Notes under the pieces: model-generated
What the model was told of the DNA's origin: nothing
Databases searched by the model: none
Seen by the model: the letters and a program-made list of their open reading frames with translations, nothing else
DNA from: Lachnospiraceae bacterium
GTDB lineage: Bacteria > Bacillota > Clostridia > Lachnospirales > Lachnospiraceae
Assembly: GCA_902363825.1 (NCBI GenBank)
Contig: CABJBK010000008.1
Span: 1-64,000 of the forward strand
Direction of reading: 5' to 3'
DNA: 64,000 nucleotides
In this document: positions 16,201 to 24,562 of the stretch, one piece after another
Layout of the letters: each line of letters starts with the position of its first letter
How positions within the stretch are numbered: the stretch's first letter is position 1
Position numbers and translations under genes: made by a program

Positions 16201-18441
16201 TTATATCTTCTTTAATTTTGCAAATGCAGCAAACATTTTCTTTACACCCGCAGTCTGAAAGTCAACGGTCACCTCATAATCCCTGCCGCCTTCCACGATC
16301 TGTGTCACGACGCCCTCTCCGAATTTCATGTGTTTTACCGTATCTCCCACCTGGTAATCCAGCGTGATCTTTCCGGTTGACGCACTCGCGAACGCGCGCG
16401 ACGGTGCGGACTGCTGCTGCAATGCCATCGGTTTTGCGCGGAACGCGCTCTTTGCCTTCGCGAACTCCGCCCTGCGGCTGTTTTGTTCTTCTTCCTGATT
16501 TTTTCTCTCCGGCGCAACCGTTCCCGCCAAAAGCTCAGACGGAATCTCTTTTACAAAACGGGACACCCTGTTATACTGCGTTTCTCCGCGGATCATCCGC
16601 GAGCGGGCACAGGTAACCGCCAGATTTTCTTTTGCCCTTGTGATCCCGACGTAGCACAGTCTTCTCTCTTCCTCGATCTCCTCGGTCGGATTGTCGGACG
16701 CGATCGACATATAGCTCGGAAACAGCCCGTCTTCCATACCGGCAAGGTAGACCTGTGGAAATTCCAGGCCTTTTGCGCTGTGGAGTGTCATTAAGACCAC
16801 ATAATCGCTGTCCTCATCCAGAGAATCGATATCCGCTACCAGAGCCACTTCCTCCAAAAATCCGCTCAACGTCGGATTTTCCTCGCTCTGTTCATAGGTA
16901 ACGACCTTGGTTAAAAGTTCATCGATATTTTCGATACGCGCCTTTGCCTCGTCCGTATCTTCCGCTTCCAGCTCACGCACATAGCCGGTCTCCTCTATGA
17001 TATCCTGCAGGATCTGGGATACGGTAAAGTATTCCAGCTTCGAGCGCATTGCCTGGATGAATGTCACAAACGGTTTGATCTTTGCCGCGCTTCGTCCAAG
17101 GGACGGTATGTCATCCGCCATCTTTAACGCGGTATAAAAACTGATCTCTTTTTCATAGGCGAAATCCTGCACACGGGTCAGTGTGGTCGCGCCAATCCCT
17201 CTCTTTGGCACGTTGATGATACGGCGGACTGCCAGATCATCCTGCGCGTTATCGATCGTCTTTAAGTAAGCGAGCAGATCCTTGATCTCTTTTCTCGCAT
17301 AGAAGTTTACGCCGCCCACGATCTTGTACGGAATGTTGGATACGATAAACCGTTCCTCGAACAGACGGGACTGTGCATTGGTACGGTAGAGTACCGCGCA
17401 GTCGCGATAACGGTATTTTCCGGTGCGCACTTTTTTTGCGATATCCATTGCGATATAGTCCGCCTCCTCGTATGCGGTATCAAACTGATGGAAATCGATC
17501 TTGTCGCCGACCGGGTTCTCGGTCCAGAGCACTTTTTCTTTCCGCCCGACGTTGTTTCTGATCACGCCGTTTGCCGCGTTTAAGATATTTGAAGTGGAAC
17601 GGTAATTCTGCTCCAGCTTGATCACCGCCGCATCCGGAAATTCCTTCTCAAAGTTTAAGATGTTATGTATGTTCGCGCCACGGAATTTGTAGATGGACTG
17701 ATCGTCATCACCCACCACGCAAAGATTGTGGTATTTGCGCGCCAGCAGACGGATCAGCTCAAACTGCGCCGTATTCGTATCCTGATACTCATCCACCATA
17801 ATGTAGCGGAACTTTTCATTATAGTAGTCAAGCACTTCCGCATCCGTTTTAAAGAGCTCCACGGTCTTTACGATCAGGTCATCAAAATCCAGGGCATTGT
17901 TGCTCCGCAGTGCCGCCTGGTACTCCTGATAAACGGTCGCCTGCCGCTGTTTTGTGTAATCGCCCTGCGCCTGAAGGGAAAACGTGATCGGATCGATCAG
18001 TTCGTCCTTCGCATGGGAGATCACATTCAAAAACATGCGTTCCTTATAGATCTTTGTATCGATCTGAAGCCGCTTGCAGATGTCTTTCATCAACGTCTTC
18101 TGATCGTCCGCATCGTAGATGGTAAAATTCGTGGAAAATCCGATGTGGTCGATAAAACGGCGGAGAATGCGGACACAGGTTGAATGGAAGGTAGAAACCC
18201 AGATACTCTCCGATCCGTATCCGACCATCTCGTCAATACGCTCGCGCATCTCTCCCGCAGCCTTATTCGTGAAGGTGATCGCCATGATATTGTAAGGGTT
18301 TACCCCCTTTTCCTCGATCAGATACGCCGTGCGGTGTGTCAGCACCCTCGTCTTTCCACTGCCCGCGCCGGCAAGTATTAAAAGTGGGCCCTCCGTGTGC
18401 AGCACCGCTTCCTGCTGTTTTTCATTCATCCCTTCGTACAT
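16201..18441 (-). CDS. pcrA: ATP-dependent DNA helicase PcrA (UvrD/Rep family)
   Basis: Superfamily 1 3'-5' helicase for repair and clearing of replication conflicts. Seen: N-terminal MNEKQQEAV, Walker A GAGSGKTRVL (about residues 25-34), TFTNKAAGEM, Walker B VDEYQDTN, GDDDQSIYKFRGA, QNYRSTSNIL, and the late LMTLHSAKGLEF and VGITRAKE motifs. The C-terminal end has an Ala/Gln-rich linker then a small domain (VGDTVKHMKFGEGVV) typical of PcrA, which contacts RNA polymerase. At 746 residues it is complete. It is divergent from the DUF1836 gene. Confidence 0.96.
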   Translation of the reverse strand: MYEGMNEKQQEAVLHTEGPLLILAGAGSGKTRVLTHRTAYLIEEKGVNPYNIMAITFTNKAAGEMRERIDEMVGYGSESIWVSTFHSTCVRILRRFIDHIGFSTNFTIYDADDQKTLMKDICKRLQIDTKIYKERMFLNVISHAKDELIDPITFSLQAQGDYTKQRQATVYQEYQAALRSNNALDFDDLIVKTVELFKTDAEVLDYYNEKFRYIMVDEYQDTNTAQFELIRLLARKYHNLCVVGDDDQSIYKFRGANIHNILNFEKEFPDAAVIKLEQNYRSTSNILNAANGVIRNNVGRKEKVLWTENPVGDKIDFHQFDTAYEEADYIAMDIAKKVRTGKYRYRDCAVLYRTNAQSRLFEERFIVSNIPYKIVGGVNFYARKEIKDLLAYLKTIDNAQDDLAVRRIINVPKRGIGATTLTRVQDFAYEKEISFYTALKMADDIPSLGRSAAKIKPFVTFIQAMRSKLEYFTVSQILQDIIEETGYVRELEAEDTDEAKARIENIDELLTKVVTYEQSEENPTLSGFLEEVALVADIDSLDEDSDYVVLMTLHSAKGLEFPQVYLAGMEDGLFPSYMSIASDNPTEEIEEERRLCYVGITRAKENLAVTCARSRMIRGETQYNRVSRFVKEIPSELLAGTVAPERKNQEEEQNSRRAEFAKAKSAFRAKPMALQQQSAPSRAFASASTGKITLDYQVGDTVKHMKFGEGVVTQIVEGGRDYEVTVDFQTAGVKKMFAAFAKLKKI

Positions 18442-18527
18442 CTTTTCCGTTCCCTTTCCTGCTGCAATTTATTTCTCAGATAACCCTATCATGCAGTGGT
18501 TTTTTTGTCAAACCAAATATTTATGTC

Positions 18528-18556
18528 TTGTCATATGGTTTTTAATACTATATAAT
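18528..18556 (+). promoter_or_regulatory. Promoter of the DUF1836 gene
   Basis: TTGTCA (18528-18533), 17-base spacer, TATAAT (18551-18556), only about 20 bases before the ATG at 18576, giving a very short leader. Confidence 0.7.
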
Positions 18557-18575
18557 AGAACACGAGGTGAAAATT

Positions 18576-19223
18576 ATGACAATCGACACAAAAGATTTCT
18601 TGAACAGTATTTTAGCCAGTTTGTCAAGAATTGATTATGTAAAACCGGAAGATCTTCCGAATATAGACTTATATATGGATCAGGTCACTACTTTTATGGA
18701 TTCCCAGCTTGCCTCCGCGAAACGCTATCCGGAAGACAAGGTGCTAACAAAAACCATGATCAACAATTACGCCAAGAACAATCTGCTGCCGCCGCCGGTA
18801 AAAAAGAAATATACCAAGGAGCATGTTCTGACGCTGATCTTTATCTACTATTTTAAGAACATTTTAAGTATCAGCGATCTGCAGCGTATTTTAAATCCCA
18901 TCACGGAAAAACATTTTGCTTCGGATTCCGATCTCGGACTGGAAGACATCTATTCCGAAGTGTTCAGCCTGGAACACGATGAGGTTTCGCATCTCGCCAA
19001 GGATATCACGAGGATCTTTAACGTCAGCTTTGATACCTTTGCCGACGCGCCGGAGGATGAAAAAGAATTTCTTCATACTTTCTCGTTTATCTGTATGTTA
19101 AGTTTTGATGTGTTTGTGAAAAAAATGATGATTGAAAAGATCATAGACGAACTTCCAAAGAACGATCCGAGAGAAAAGGAAAAAGCAGAAAAGAAAGAGA
19201 AAAAGCAAAAGAGAACTGAGTGA
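18576..19223 (+). CDS. DUF1836 domain protein, putative regulator
   Basis: A 215-residue protein matching DUF1836, found in Firmicutes and built around a MerR/HTH-like segment (KVLTKTMINNYAKNNLLPPP, followed by KKKYTKEHVLTLIFIYYFKN). It has no membrane helix and a Lys/Glu-rich C-terminus. A regulatory role is assumed from the fold, not demonstrated. The ATG at 18576 has GAGGTGA ahead; a GTG at 18567 lies inside that site and is unlikely. Its stop codon lies in the loop of a terminator hairpin shared with the convergent YerC gene. Confidence 0.82.
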   Translation: MTIDTKDFLNSILASLSRIDYVKPEDLPNIDLYMDQVTTFMDSQLASAKRYPEDKVLTKTMINNYAKNNLLPPPVKKKYTKEHVLTLIFIYYFKNILSISDLQRILNPITEKHFASDSDLGLEDIYSEVFSLEHDEVSHLAKDITRIFNVSFDTFADAPEDEKEFLHTFSFICMLSFDVFVKKMMIEKIIDELPKNDPREKEKAEKKEKKQKRTE

Positions 19224-19240
19224 TCAGTTCTCTTCTTTTT
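19203..19240. terminator. Bidirectional terminator formed by two abutting gene ends
   Basis: AGAGAACTGA (19210-19219) pairs with TCAGTTCTCT (19224-19233). The DUF1836 stop (19221-19223) is the loop, and the YerC stop (19224-19226 on the minus strand) is the first triplet of the other arm. Pyrimidine-rich tracts follow in both directions, so both genes can terminate here with zero intergenic bases. Confidence 0.72.
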
Positions 19241-19547
19241 CTTCTTTCTCTTCCTCTTCATTCACTTTTGTACGCGCAAACACCATATCATATCCGTCAT
19301 TGCCATAGTTAAGAGAACGGTTGACACGGCTGATCGTAGCCGTAGACGCGCCGGTCTTCTCCGCGATATCGAGATAGGTCTTCTGCGCCCGCAGCATTCT
19401 CGCCACTTCATAACGCTGCGACAGGGAAAGCAGTTCGTTTACCGTACAAACATCTTCAAAAAACGTATAACATTCTTCTTTATTCTGAAGTGTCAAGATC
19501 GCATCAAACAGATGATCTACTGCTTCCGTCCTGATTTTTTTACTCAT
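19224..19547 (-). CDS. YerC/YecD family TrpR-related protein
   Basis: A 107-residue protein of the TrpR/YerC family. Seen: YTFFEDVCTVNELLSLSQRY, then a TrpR-type helix-turn-helix ARMLRAQKTYLDIAEKTGAS followed by TATISRVNRSLNYG. In Firmicutes these proteins are encoded near pcrA or ligase genes, and pcrA is two genes away here. The target is unknown and there is no proof it binds tryptophan. The ATG at 19547 is preceded by GAAAGGAAG; the frame extending to 19607 covers a leader hairpin. The C-terminal tail is Glu/Lys-rich. Confidence 0.88.
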   Translation of the reverse strand: MSKKIRTEAVDHLFDAILTLQNKEECYTFFEDVCTVNELLSLSQRYEVARMLRAQKTYLDIAEKTGASTATISRVNRSLNYGNDGYDMVFARTKVNEEEEKEEKEEN

Positions 19548-19591
19548 ATATGATTCTTCCTTTCTTATGTTCACTTTCCTTATTTTTCCCG

Positions 19592-19618
19592 AAAAAAAGC
19601 AGAACATTTCTCTCTGCT
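19592..19618 (-). terminator. Leader terminator/attenuator ahead of YerC
   Basis: Minus strand AGCAGA (19613-19618) pairs with TCTGCT (19598-19603), then a seven-T run. An overlapping alternative pairing AGAACA/TGTTCT uses part of the same bases, so two mutually exclusive folds exist. It lies between the promoter (19631-19659) and the gene, not after any gene. Confidence 0.45.
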
Positions 19619-19630
19619 CTGTTCTTCTTC

Positions 19631-19659
19631 ATTTTATCATATTAAAGCATGAACGTAAA
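19631..19659 (-). promoter_or_regulatory. Promoter of YerC-like gene
   Basis: Minus-strand TTTACG (19654-19659), 17-base spacer, TAAAAT (19631-19636). Confidence 0.55.
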
Positions 19660-19677
19660 CACTCTTTTTTGGGTACT

Positions 19678-19706
19678 TTCACACTTTTTTTCTTTCCTCA
19701 TAAAAT
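19678..19706 (+). promoter_or_regulatory. Promoter of the NMT1-like lipoprotein gene
   Basis: TTCACA (19678-19683), 17-base spacer, TAAAAT (19701-19706), 25 bases before the ATG. The leader is too short for a riboswitch. Confidence 0.5.
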
Positions 19707-19730
19707 GTAAAAAACGATAAGGATCTTTTC

Positions 19731-20744
19731 ATGACAAAAAAATTTTTCTTCTGTCTGCTTCCCGCATTGTTTCTTTTTTCCATCGGTCTTTTCGGATGCG
19801 CGAACCATCGGGAAAATGCCACGCTCACACCCGTTACGCTAAATGAAGTCGCCCATTCTGTTTTTTACGCCCCGCTTTATGTCTCGATGGAAAACGGCTA
19901 TTTCAAAGAGGAAGACATCGGCCTTTCACTTGTGACCGGTTTCGGTGCCGACAAGACGATGACCGCCGTGCTCTCGGGTGAGGCTGACATCGGCTTTATG
20001 GGCCCGGAAACGACGGTCTATGCCGCAAGCGAGGGGGCTTCCGACACTATAGTCAATTTTGCGCAGCTGACACAGCGCGCCGGAAATTTTCTCGTTGCCC
20101 GCGCGCCATCTGATACATTTTCCTGGGATGACGTCAAAGGCAAAACCGTACTCGGCGGGCGAAAAGGTGGGATGCCGGAAATGGTCTTTGAGTATGTGTT
20201 ACGGCAAAACGGCATCGATCCCGCGGCGGATCTTGTCATCGACCAGGGCATTGACTTTGGTTCCACTGCCGCTGCGTTTTCCGGCGGGAACGGCGACTAC
20301 ACCGTAGAATTCGAGCCGTCCGCGACTGCATTGGAACGGGAAGGCGCCGGATACGTTGTCGCCTCGCTCGGCGTGGATTCCGGCTATGTCCCTTATACCG
20401 CGTTTTCCGCGAAAAAAAGCTATTTAAACGGAAACCATGATACGGTTCAGGCATTTACCAACGCACTGCAAAAAGGCATGCTCTATGTCTCGACACATTC
20501 CCCGGAAGAGATTGCGGCTGTGATCGCTCCACAGTTCCCGGATACCGACGCGGAAACGCTCTCTTCCATCATTTCCCGCTATAAAAAGCAGGATACCTGG
20601 AAAAGTGACCTCATCTTTTCTGCCGACAGTTACGACCTTTTGCTTACCATCTTATCTGACGCAGGCGAACTTTCCGAAAAACCGGATTACCGTGTGCTGG
20701 TACGCACCGACTTTGCGGAGGAAGCAGCTTCCTCCATGAAATAA
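19731..20744 (+). CDS. ABC transporter substrate-binding lipoprotein, NMT1/SsuA/ThiY-like
   Basis: A 337-residue periplasmic-binding-fold protein. The signal peptide ends in lipobox LFGC (Cys about residue 23). The mature part starts with a typical NMT1 segment (LNEVAHSVFYAPLYVSMENG, then GYFKEEDIGLSLV), followed by VLSGEADIGFMGPE. Family members bind thiamine precursors, aliphatic sulfonates, nitrate or taurine. No permease or ATPase gene is adjacent, which is unusual; the next gene is an ECF S-component. A pyrimidine or thiamine-precursor ligand is one option, but I see no TPP riboswitch. The ribosome site is AAGGA. Confidence 0.88.
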   Translation: MTKKFFFCLLPALFLFSIGLFGCANHRENATLTPVTLNEVAHSVFYAPLYVSMENGYFKEEDIGLSLVTGFGADKTMTAVLSGEADIGFMGPETTVYAASEGASDTIVNFAQLTQRAGNFLVARAPSDTFSWDDVKGKTVLGGRKGGMPEMVFEYVLRQNGIDPAADLVIDQGIDFGSTAAAFSGGNGDYTVEFEPSATALEREGAGYVVASLGVDSGYVPYTAFSAKKSYLNGNHDTVQAFTNALQKGMLYVSTHSPEEIAAVIAPQFPDTDAETLSSIISRYKKQDTWKSDLIFSADSYDLLLTILSDAGELSEKPDYRVLVRTDFAEEAASSMK

Positions 20745-20750
20745 GCAACA

Positions 20751-20782
20751 AAACTGGTACGGTCAAATTTTATCAAACTGGT
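20751..20782. repeat. AAACTGGT direct repeats upstream of the ECF S-component
   Basis: AAACTGGT occurs at 20751-20758 and again at 20775-20782, 24 bases apart (about two helical turns plus), in the gap between the lipoprotein and S-component genes. Such spacing suits paired regulator sites. No regulator is identified. Confidence 0.4.
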
Positions 20783-20848
20783 TATTTCCTTCAATCCACT
20801 AATCTCATATACTCATAAGGATTTACGAAAAGAAAAGAGGATTTTATT

Positions 20849-21442
20849 ATGAGAAATGAGAAGCTGTTAAAAATGGTAATGACTGCACTTATGGCAGCCT
20901 TATCCTATGTTGTATTCACCTTTTTACAGATCAAGATCACCCTTCCGGGCGGCGATGCCACTTCCATCCATCTTGGAAACGCAGTCTGTGTCCTGGGCGC
21001 CCTTTTACTTGGCGGTGTACTCGGCGGACTTGGCGGTGCGATTGGAATGACGATCGGTGACCTCTTAGATCCGGTCTACATCATCTACGCGCCAAAGACT
21101 TTTATCTTAAAGTTCTGCATTGGTCTGATCACCGGAATCATTGCACATCGCTGTGGTAAGATCACAAAGACCAATGACCGCAAGAAGATCTTTAAATGGA
21201 CACTGCTCGCATCCATCTGCGGACTGGGCTTTAATGTGATCTTTGATCCGCTGTTCGGTTATTTCTATAAACGTGTCCTGCTTGGTAAGGCAGCCGCAGA
21301 AGTCGTATTGACCTGGAATATCGCCGCTACTTCCATCAACGCGGTACTTTCCGTTATCGTTTCTGTCATTGTTTATATGGCACTTTATCCGGTTTTAAAG
21401 AAATCCGGTCTTTTCCCTGCTGTCGGAAAAGAAGAAAATTAA
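20849..21442 (+). CDS. ECF transporter S component
   Basis: A 197-residue integral membrane protein with about six helices. It has the S-component signature near the N-terminus (LMAALSYVVFTFLQIKITLP then IHLGNAVCVLGALLLGGVLG), close to the ECF riboflavin/pantothenate-type family. S components capture a vitamin and dock onto a shared EcfA/A'/T module, which is not in the window. The substrate cannot be assigned: no FMN, TPP or cobalamin riboswitch is visible upstream. GAGG before the ATG supports the start. It is followed by a strong terminator. Confidence 0.87.
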   Translation: MRNEKLLKMVMTALMAALSYVVFTFLQIKITLPGGDATSIHLGNAVCVLGALLLGGVLGGLGGAIGMTIGDLLDPVYIIYAPKTFILKFCIGLITGIIAHRCGKITKTNDRKKIFKWTLLASICGLGFNVIFDPLFGYFYKRVLLGKAAAEVVLTWNIAATSINAVLSVIVSVIVYMALYPVLKKSGLFPAVGKEEN

Positions 21443-21469
21443 ATTGAAAGACAATAAAGTTTCCAATGA

Positions 21470-21505
21470 AAAACGCCCGGAGCCATCAGGTTCCGGGCGC
21501 TTTTT
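21470..21505. terminator. Strong terminator between the S-component and ABC-type ATPase genes
   Basis: CGCCCGGA (21474-21481) pairs with TCCGGGCG (21492-21499), followed by CTTTTT on the plus strand and preceded by AAA. It serves the S-component gene and probably also the convergent ATPase gene ending at 21516. Confidence 0.85.
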
Positions 21506-21515
21506 ATACCGCTTT

Positions 21516-23174
21516 TTATATTCCCCGATACCGGAGCAGTGCCGCAAGCACCTCCTGCTTTCTCGGCATCACAGGCGCGCCCGCCCCGTAATAAGCCGGG
21601 ATCACCGAGGCAAATCCCGTTTTTTCGATCTGCTGGTACAAAAGCTCCGTCAGTTCTAAGGCATTTTTTCTGCCATCCGCATAATTTGTGATCGCGTACT
21701 GCACAAAATATGCGATCGCAGCCGCCTGTCCCTCATCGTTTAACTGCTCCAAATCTCTTAGGATGACTTCTTCCTTATCAAAAGAAACACTCTCTTTTCC
21801 AAACGCACGCACTTTCTCAATCTGCTTTCTTTTCATCTTATGATGCAGGCATTCCTTCTTTTCCACCCGGATGCCCTCATAGGAATCCGCGATCTCCTTC
21901 GCACGGACAGTCACATCTTTCGCTTCATATTCATCCATCTGGATCACGCAGTCTGCCGCCGAAAGATACGCGCCGGAACTTCCGACCACAAGGATCGTTG
22001 AAATCCCGTGATCCTCATACAGACTGCGCACACAGCTAAGATACGGTGTGATCGGTTCTTTTTCCGCCGCTACGAGCATTGCCATCTTGTGGTCGCGCAC
22101 CATAAAGTTTGTTGCCGATGTATCTTCATCGATCAGAAGCACCCGTGCCCCGCTCTCTAACGCTTCGACGGTCTGCGCCGCCTGCGAGGTACTGCCGCTT
22201 GCGTTCTCCGTACTAAAATGTCCGGTATCCTCGCGGTTTGGAAGGTTATTGATGAACATGGAAATATCCTCGTCGTGGATACATCTTCCCTCTTCCGCAC
22301 GCAGCTTCACCGCCGATGCATCCGTGATAACATACTCTCTGCCGTCTCCCGCGATATGGTTATAAACCCCGTTCTGGATCGCTTTTAAGAGTGTTGACTT
22401 TCCATGATAGCCGCCGCCCGCGATCAGCGTGACGCCTTCCTTTATCCCCATGCCGCGCACCGTTCCCGCATGCGGCAGATTGAGTGTGACCGCCAGATCC
22501 TCCGGGGAGACAAACGGCACTGCTCCCTTTAACGGCAGATCCGACACACCGCTCTCACGCGGCAGGATCGCTCCATCCGCCACAAATGCCACAAGTTTTT
22601 TCTCCACAAGCGCTTCCCGGATCTTTTGCTGGTCATCCGCAAGTTCCACCGCGCGTTTTAATTTGTTTTGATCGATGTTTGCGTAACAAAACACCTCTTT
22701 TGCCATCGCCGGAAACATCAGAAAAAAGATCTTTTCCAGTTCTCCTGCCGCGATCGAGCGACCGAAAGCCGGAAAGCCCACTTCAAGCCTTACTTCGATC
22801 TGTTCTTCCGAAAGCACGACCGCCACACGCTCCATCACTTCCTGTCCGGCTCTGCACGCAAGCACCAGTCCGCTCTTTCCCGAACCGCTCCTGCCGCCAC
22901 GGTTCTTTCTTAAAAATCGGTGCAGATTCCGCAGGATGTCATCCTCCGCCGCGTTCTTACGCCATTTCGTGTCAAAGACTTCTTTTGGAAAATTATTCTT
23001 GTTGCTGATCAAGAGCCGCACGCGGGATGGTGTGGCAAACGGATCTCCCTGTACATGATCCACCGCGAGCACATACCCGGGCATCCGGTAGATCCCTTTT
23101 ACTTCCTTATATGCCTTGTAACTTTTATGATCGATCTGACGCAGCAGATTTTTTAATTCTTCTCCTGTCTTCAT
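21516..23174 (-). CDS. ABC-type ATPase domain protein (COG3044-like P-loop protein)
   Basis: A 552-residue soluble protein with one ABC-like ATPase module in its middle: Walker A GGGYHGKSTLLKAIQNGVY (about residues 250-268), a signature-like SGSTSQAA region, and Walker B RVLLIDEDTSATNFM. It matches the COG3044 family of predicted ATPases, which lack transmembrane domains and have no established function. The N-terminal third carries a conserved fold with DVQGDPFATPSRVR-like residues (VDHVQGDPFATPSRVRLLI). It is a single gene between two strong boundaries. TAAGGAG precedes the ATG. Confidence 0.87.
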   Translation of the reverse strand: MKTGEELKNLLRQIDHKSYKAYKEVKGIYRMPGYVLAVDHVQGDPFATPSRVRLLISNKNNFPKEVFDTKWRKNAAEDDILRNLHRFLRKNRGGRSGSGKSGLVLACRAGQEVMERVAVVLSEEQIEVRLEVGFPAFGRSIAAGELEKIFFLMFPAMAKEVFCYANIDQNKLKRAVELADDQQKIREALVEKKLVAFVADGAILPRESGVSDLPLKGAVPFVSPEDLAVTLNLPHAGTVRGMGIKEGVTLIAGGGYHGKSTLLKAIQNGVYNHIAGDGREYVITDASAVKLRAEEGRCIHDEDISMFINNLPNREDTGHFSTENASGSTSQAAQTVEALESGARVLLIDEDTSATNFMVRDHKMAMLVAAEKEPITPYLSCVRSLYEDHGISTILVVGSSGAYLSAADCVIQMDEYEAKDVTVRAKEIADSYEGIRVEKKECLHHKMKRKQIEKVRAFGKESVSFDKEEVILRDLEQLNDEGQAAAIAYFVQYAITNYADGRKNALELTELLYQQIEKTGFASVIPAYYGAGAPVMPRKQEVLAALLRYRGI

Positions 23175-23318
23175 GATTTTGTCTCCTTACATTTATTCAA
23201 CCGTTATTGTAGCACTTTCCTCCCGAAAAAACTATGTGCTTTTCTTCTCGTGGCTCTTATGCTATACTTTTATCTGTTCCATTTGAATCGACAATTCAGA
23301 AAACACGAGGTATTTCAT

Positions 23319-24116
23319 ATGCATAATGAATTATTGAAGATCGGAAGCATTACGATCTACGGTTACGGTCTTATGATCGCTATCGGTATCCTCGCTGCCT
23401 ATCTGGTGGCAGAGTACCGCGCAAAAAGAAAGGGACTTGACAGCGAACCGGTTTTTTCCATCATGATCTGCGCTGTGGTCTGCGGGTTCGCCGGTGCGAA
23501 GCTTTTATATTACATCACGATCTTAGATGAGATCATAAAGGATCCGCATGTTCTTGTCACGGATCTTGCAGACGGTTTTGTCGTGTACGGCGGTATCATT
23601 GCCGGAATCTTATGCACGGCTCTTTTCTGCCGGATCAAAAAGCTCTCCTTTTTATCCTATATGGATCTGATCCTTCCGTCTGTCGCGCTTGCGCAGGGAT
23701 TTGGACGCATCGGCTGTTTTCTCGCCGGCTGCTGCTACGGTGTGGAGACAGACAGTGCCTTTTCCGTCACGTTCCACGATTCCGCATATGCGCCAAACGG
23801 CGTTGCGCTGTTCCCATCCCAGCTTGTGTCCAGCGGTCTTGATTTTATTCATTTCGCGGTTCTCTGCGTGGTCGCGAAAAAAAATAAGACGCCCGGACGA
23901 ATCGGCGCCTTATATCTTATCTTTTACAGTATCGGAAGATTCTGTATTGAATTTTTCCGTGGTGATCTGCTCCGCGGAAGCGTTGGTACGCTTTCCACGT
24001 CACAGTTCATTTCCATCTTTGTTGCGATCGCGGGAGCCATTATGTACGGCGTCCTCTCGTTACACAAAGCTGAAAATACCGACACTGACCACACCCATGA
24101 TGATGCCGGCAAGTAA
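23319..24116 (+). CDS. lgt: Prolipoprotein diacylglyceryl transferase
   Basis: Transfers diacylglycerol from phosphatidylglycerol to the lipobox cysteine of prelipoproteins at the membrane. The 265-residue polytopic protein has GYGLMIAIGILAAYLVA at the first helix and the Lgt signature around GFGRIGCFLAGCCYG (about residues 127-141), with the later FRGDLLRG. The ATG at 23319 is taken because CGAGG lies ahead and it gives the family start HNELLKIGSITIYGYG. The last 57 bases overlap the convergent exporter gene. An extended -10 TGCTATACT lies at about 23260. Confidence 0.94.
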   Translation: MHNELLKIGSITIYGYGLMIAIGILAAYLVAEYRAKRKGLDSEPVFSIMICAVVCGFAGAKLLYYITILDEIIKDPHVLVTDLADGFVVYGGIIAGILCTALFCRIKKLSFLSYMDLILPSVALAQGFGRIGCFLAGCCYGVETDSAFSVTFHDSAYAPNGVALFPSQLVSSGLDFIHFAVLCVVAKKNKTPGRIGALYLIFYSIGRFCIEFFRGDLLRGSVGTLSTSQFISIFVAIAGAIMYGVLSLHKAENTDTDHTHDDAGK

Positions 24117-24524
24117 TACGCCGAGCATAACAGCCAGTATGCTGGATTTAAAATCCATATCCAGTATGCTGGCGGCCAGTGTGCCAGTCCATGCTCCGGT
24201 TCCCGGAACCGGGATTCCCACAAAGAGCAGTAACGCAACAAACAATCCGCGTCCTGCCTTTTCCTGCAGTTTCTTTCCGCCCTTCTCGCCTTTTTCCAGG
24301 CAAAATGTAAAGAATTTCCCAATAAGCGGCTTATCTTTTCCCCATTCGAGGACTTTTCTCGCAAACAGATAGATCACCGGTACCGGAAGCATATTTCCGA
24401 GGATACAGATGATATAAGACTGTAACAGCGGAAGATGAAATCCCTGTGAAATCGGGATCGCGCCTCTTAACTCAATGAGTGGCACCATGGAAACAAAAAA
24501 TATGGTGAGATATTGTTTTAACAT
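24060..24524 (-). CDS. Small multidrug export family membrane protein
   Basis: A 154-residue protein of the COG2426 small multidrug export family: LIELRGAIPISQGFHLPLLQ near the N-terminus, then about four hydrophobic helices, including LFVALLLFVGIPVPGTGAWT and a C-terminal SSILAVMLGVLLAGIIMG. The transport function is only a database name; substrates are not known. It follows hisC on the same strand by about 38 bases and its 3' end overlaps lgt by 57 bases in the opposite direction. Confidence 0.85.
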   Translation of the reverse strand: MLKQYLTIFFVSMVPLIELRGAIPISQGFHLPLLQSYIICILGNMLPVPVIYLFARKVLEWGKDKPLIGKFFTFCLEKGEKGGKKLQEKAGRGLFVALLLFVGIPVPGTGAWTGTLAASILDMDFKSSILAVMLGVLLAGIIMGVVSVGIFSFV

Positions 24525-24562
24525 TCGAAATCCTTTCTATTCACTTTCAGTTTGATTTGCAG

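Noticed and set aside
19640..19730. TPP riboswitch ahead of the NMT1-like lipoprotein
   Set aside because: The leader is about 25 bases and lacks the CTGAGA and ACCTGA core elements.
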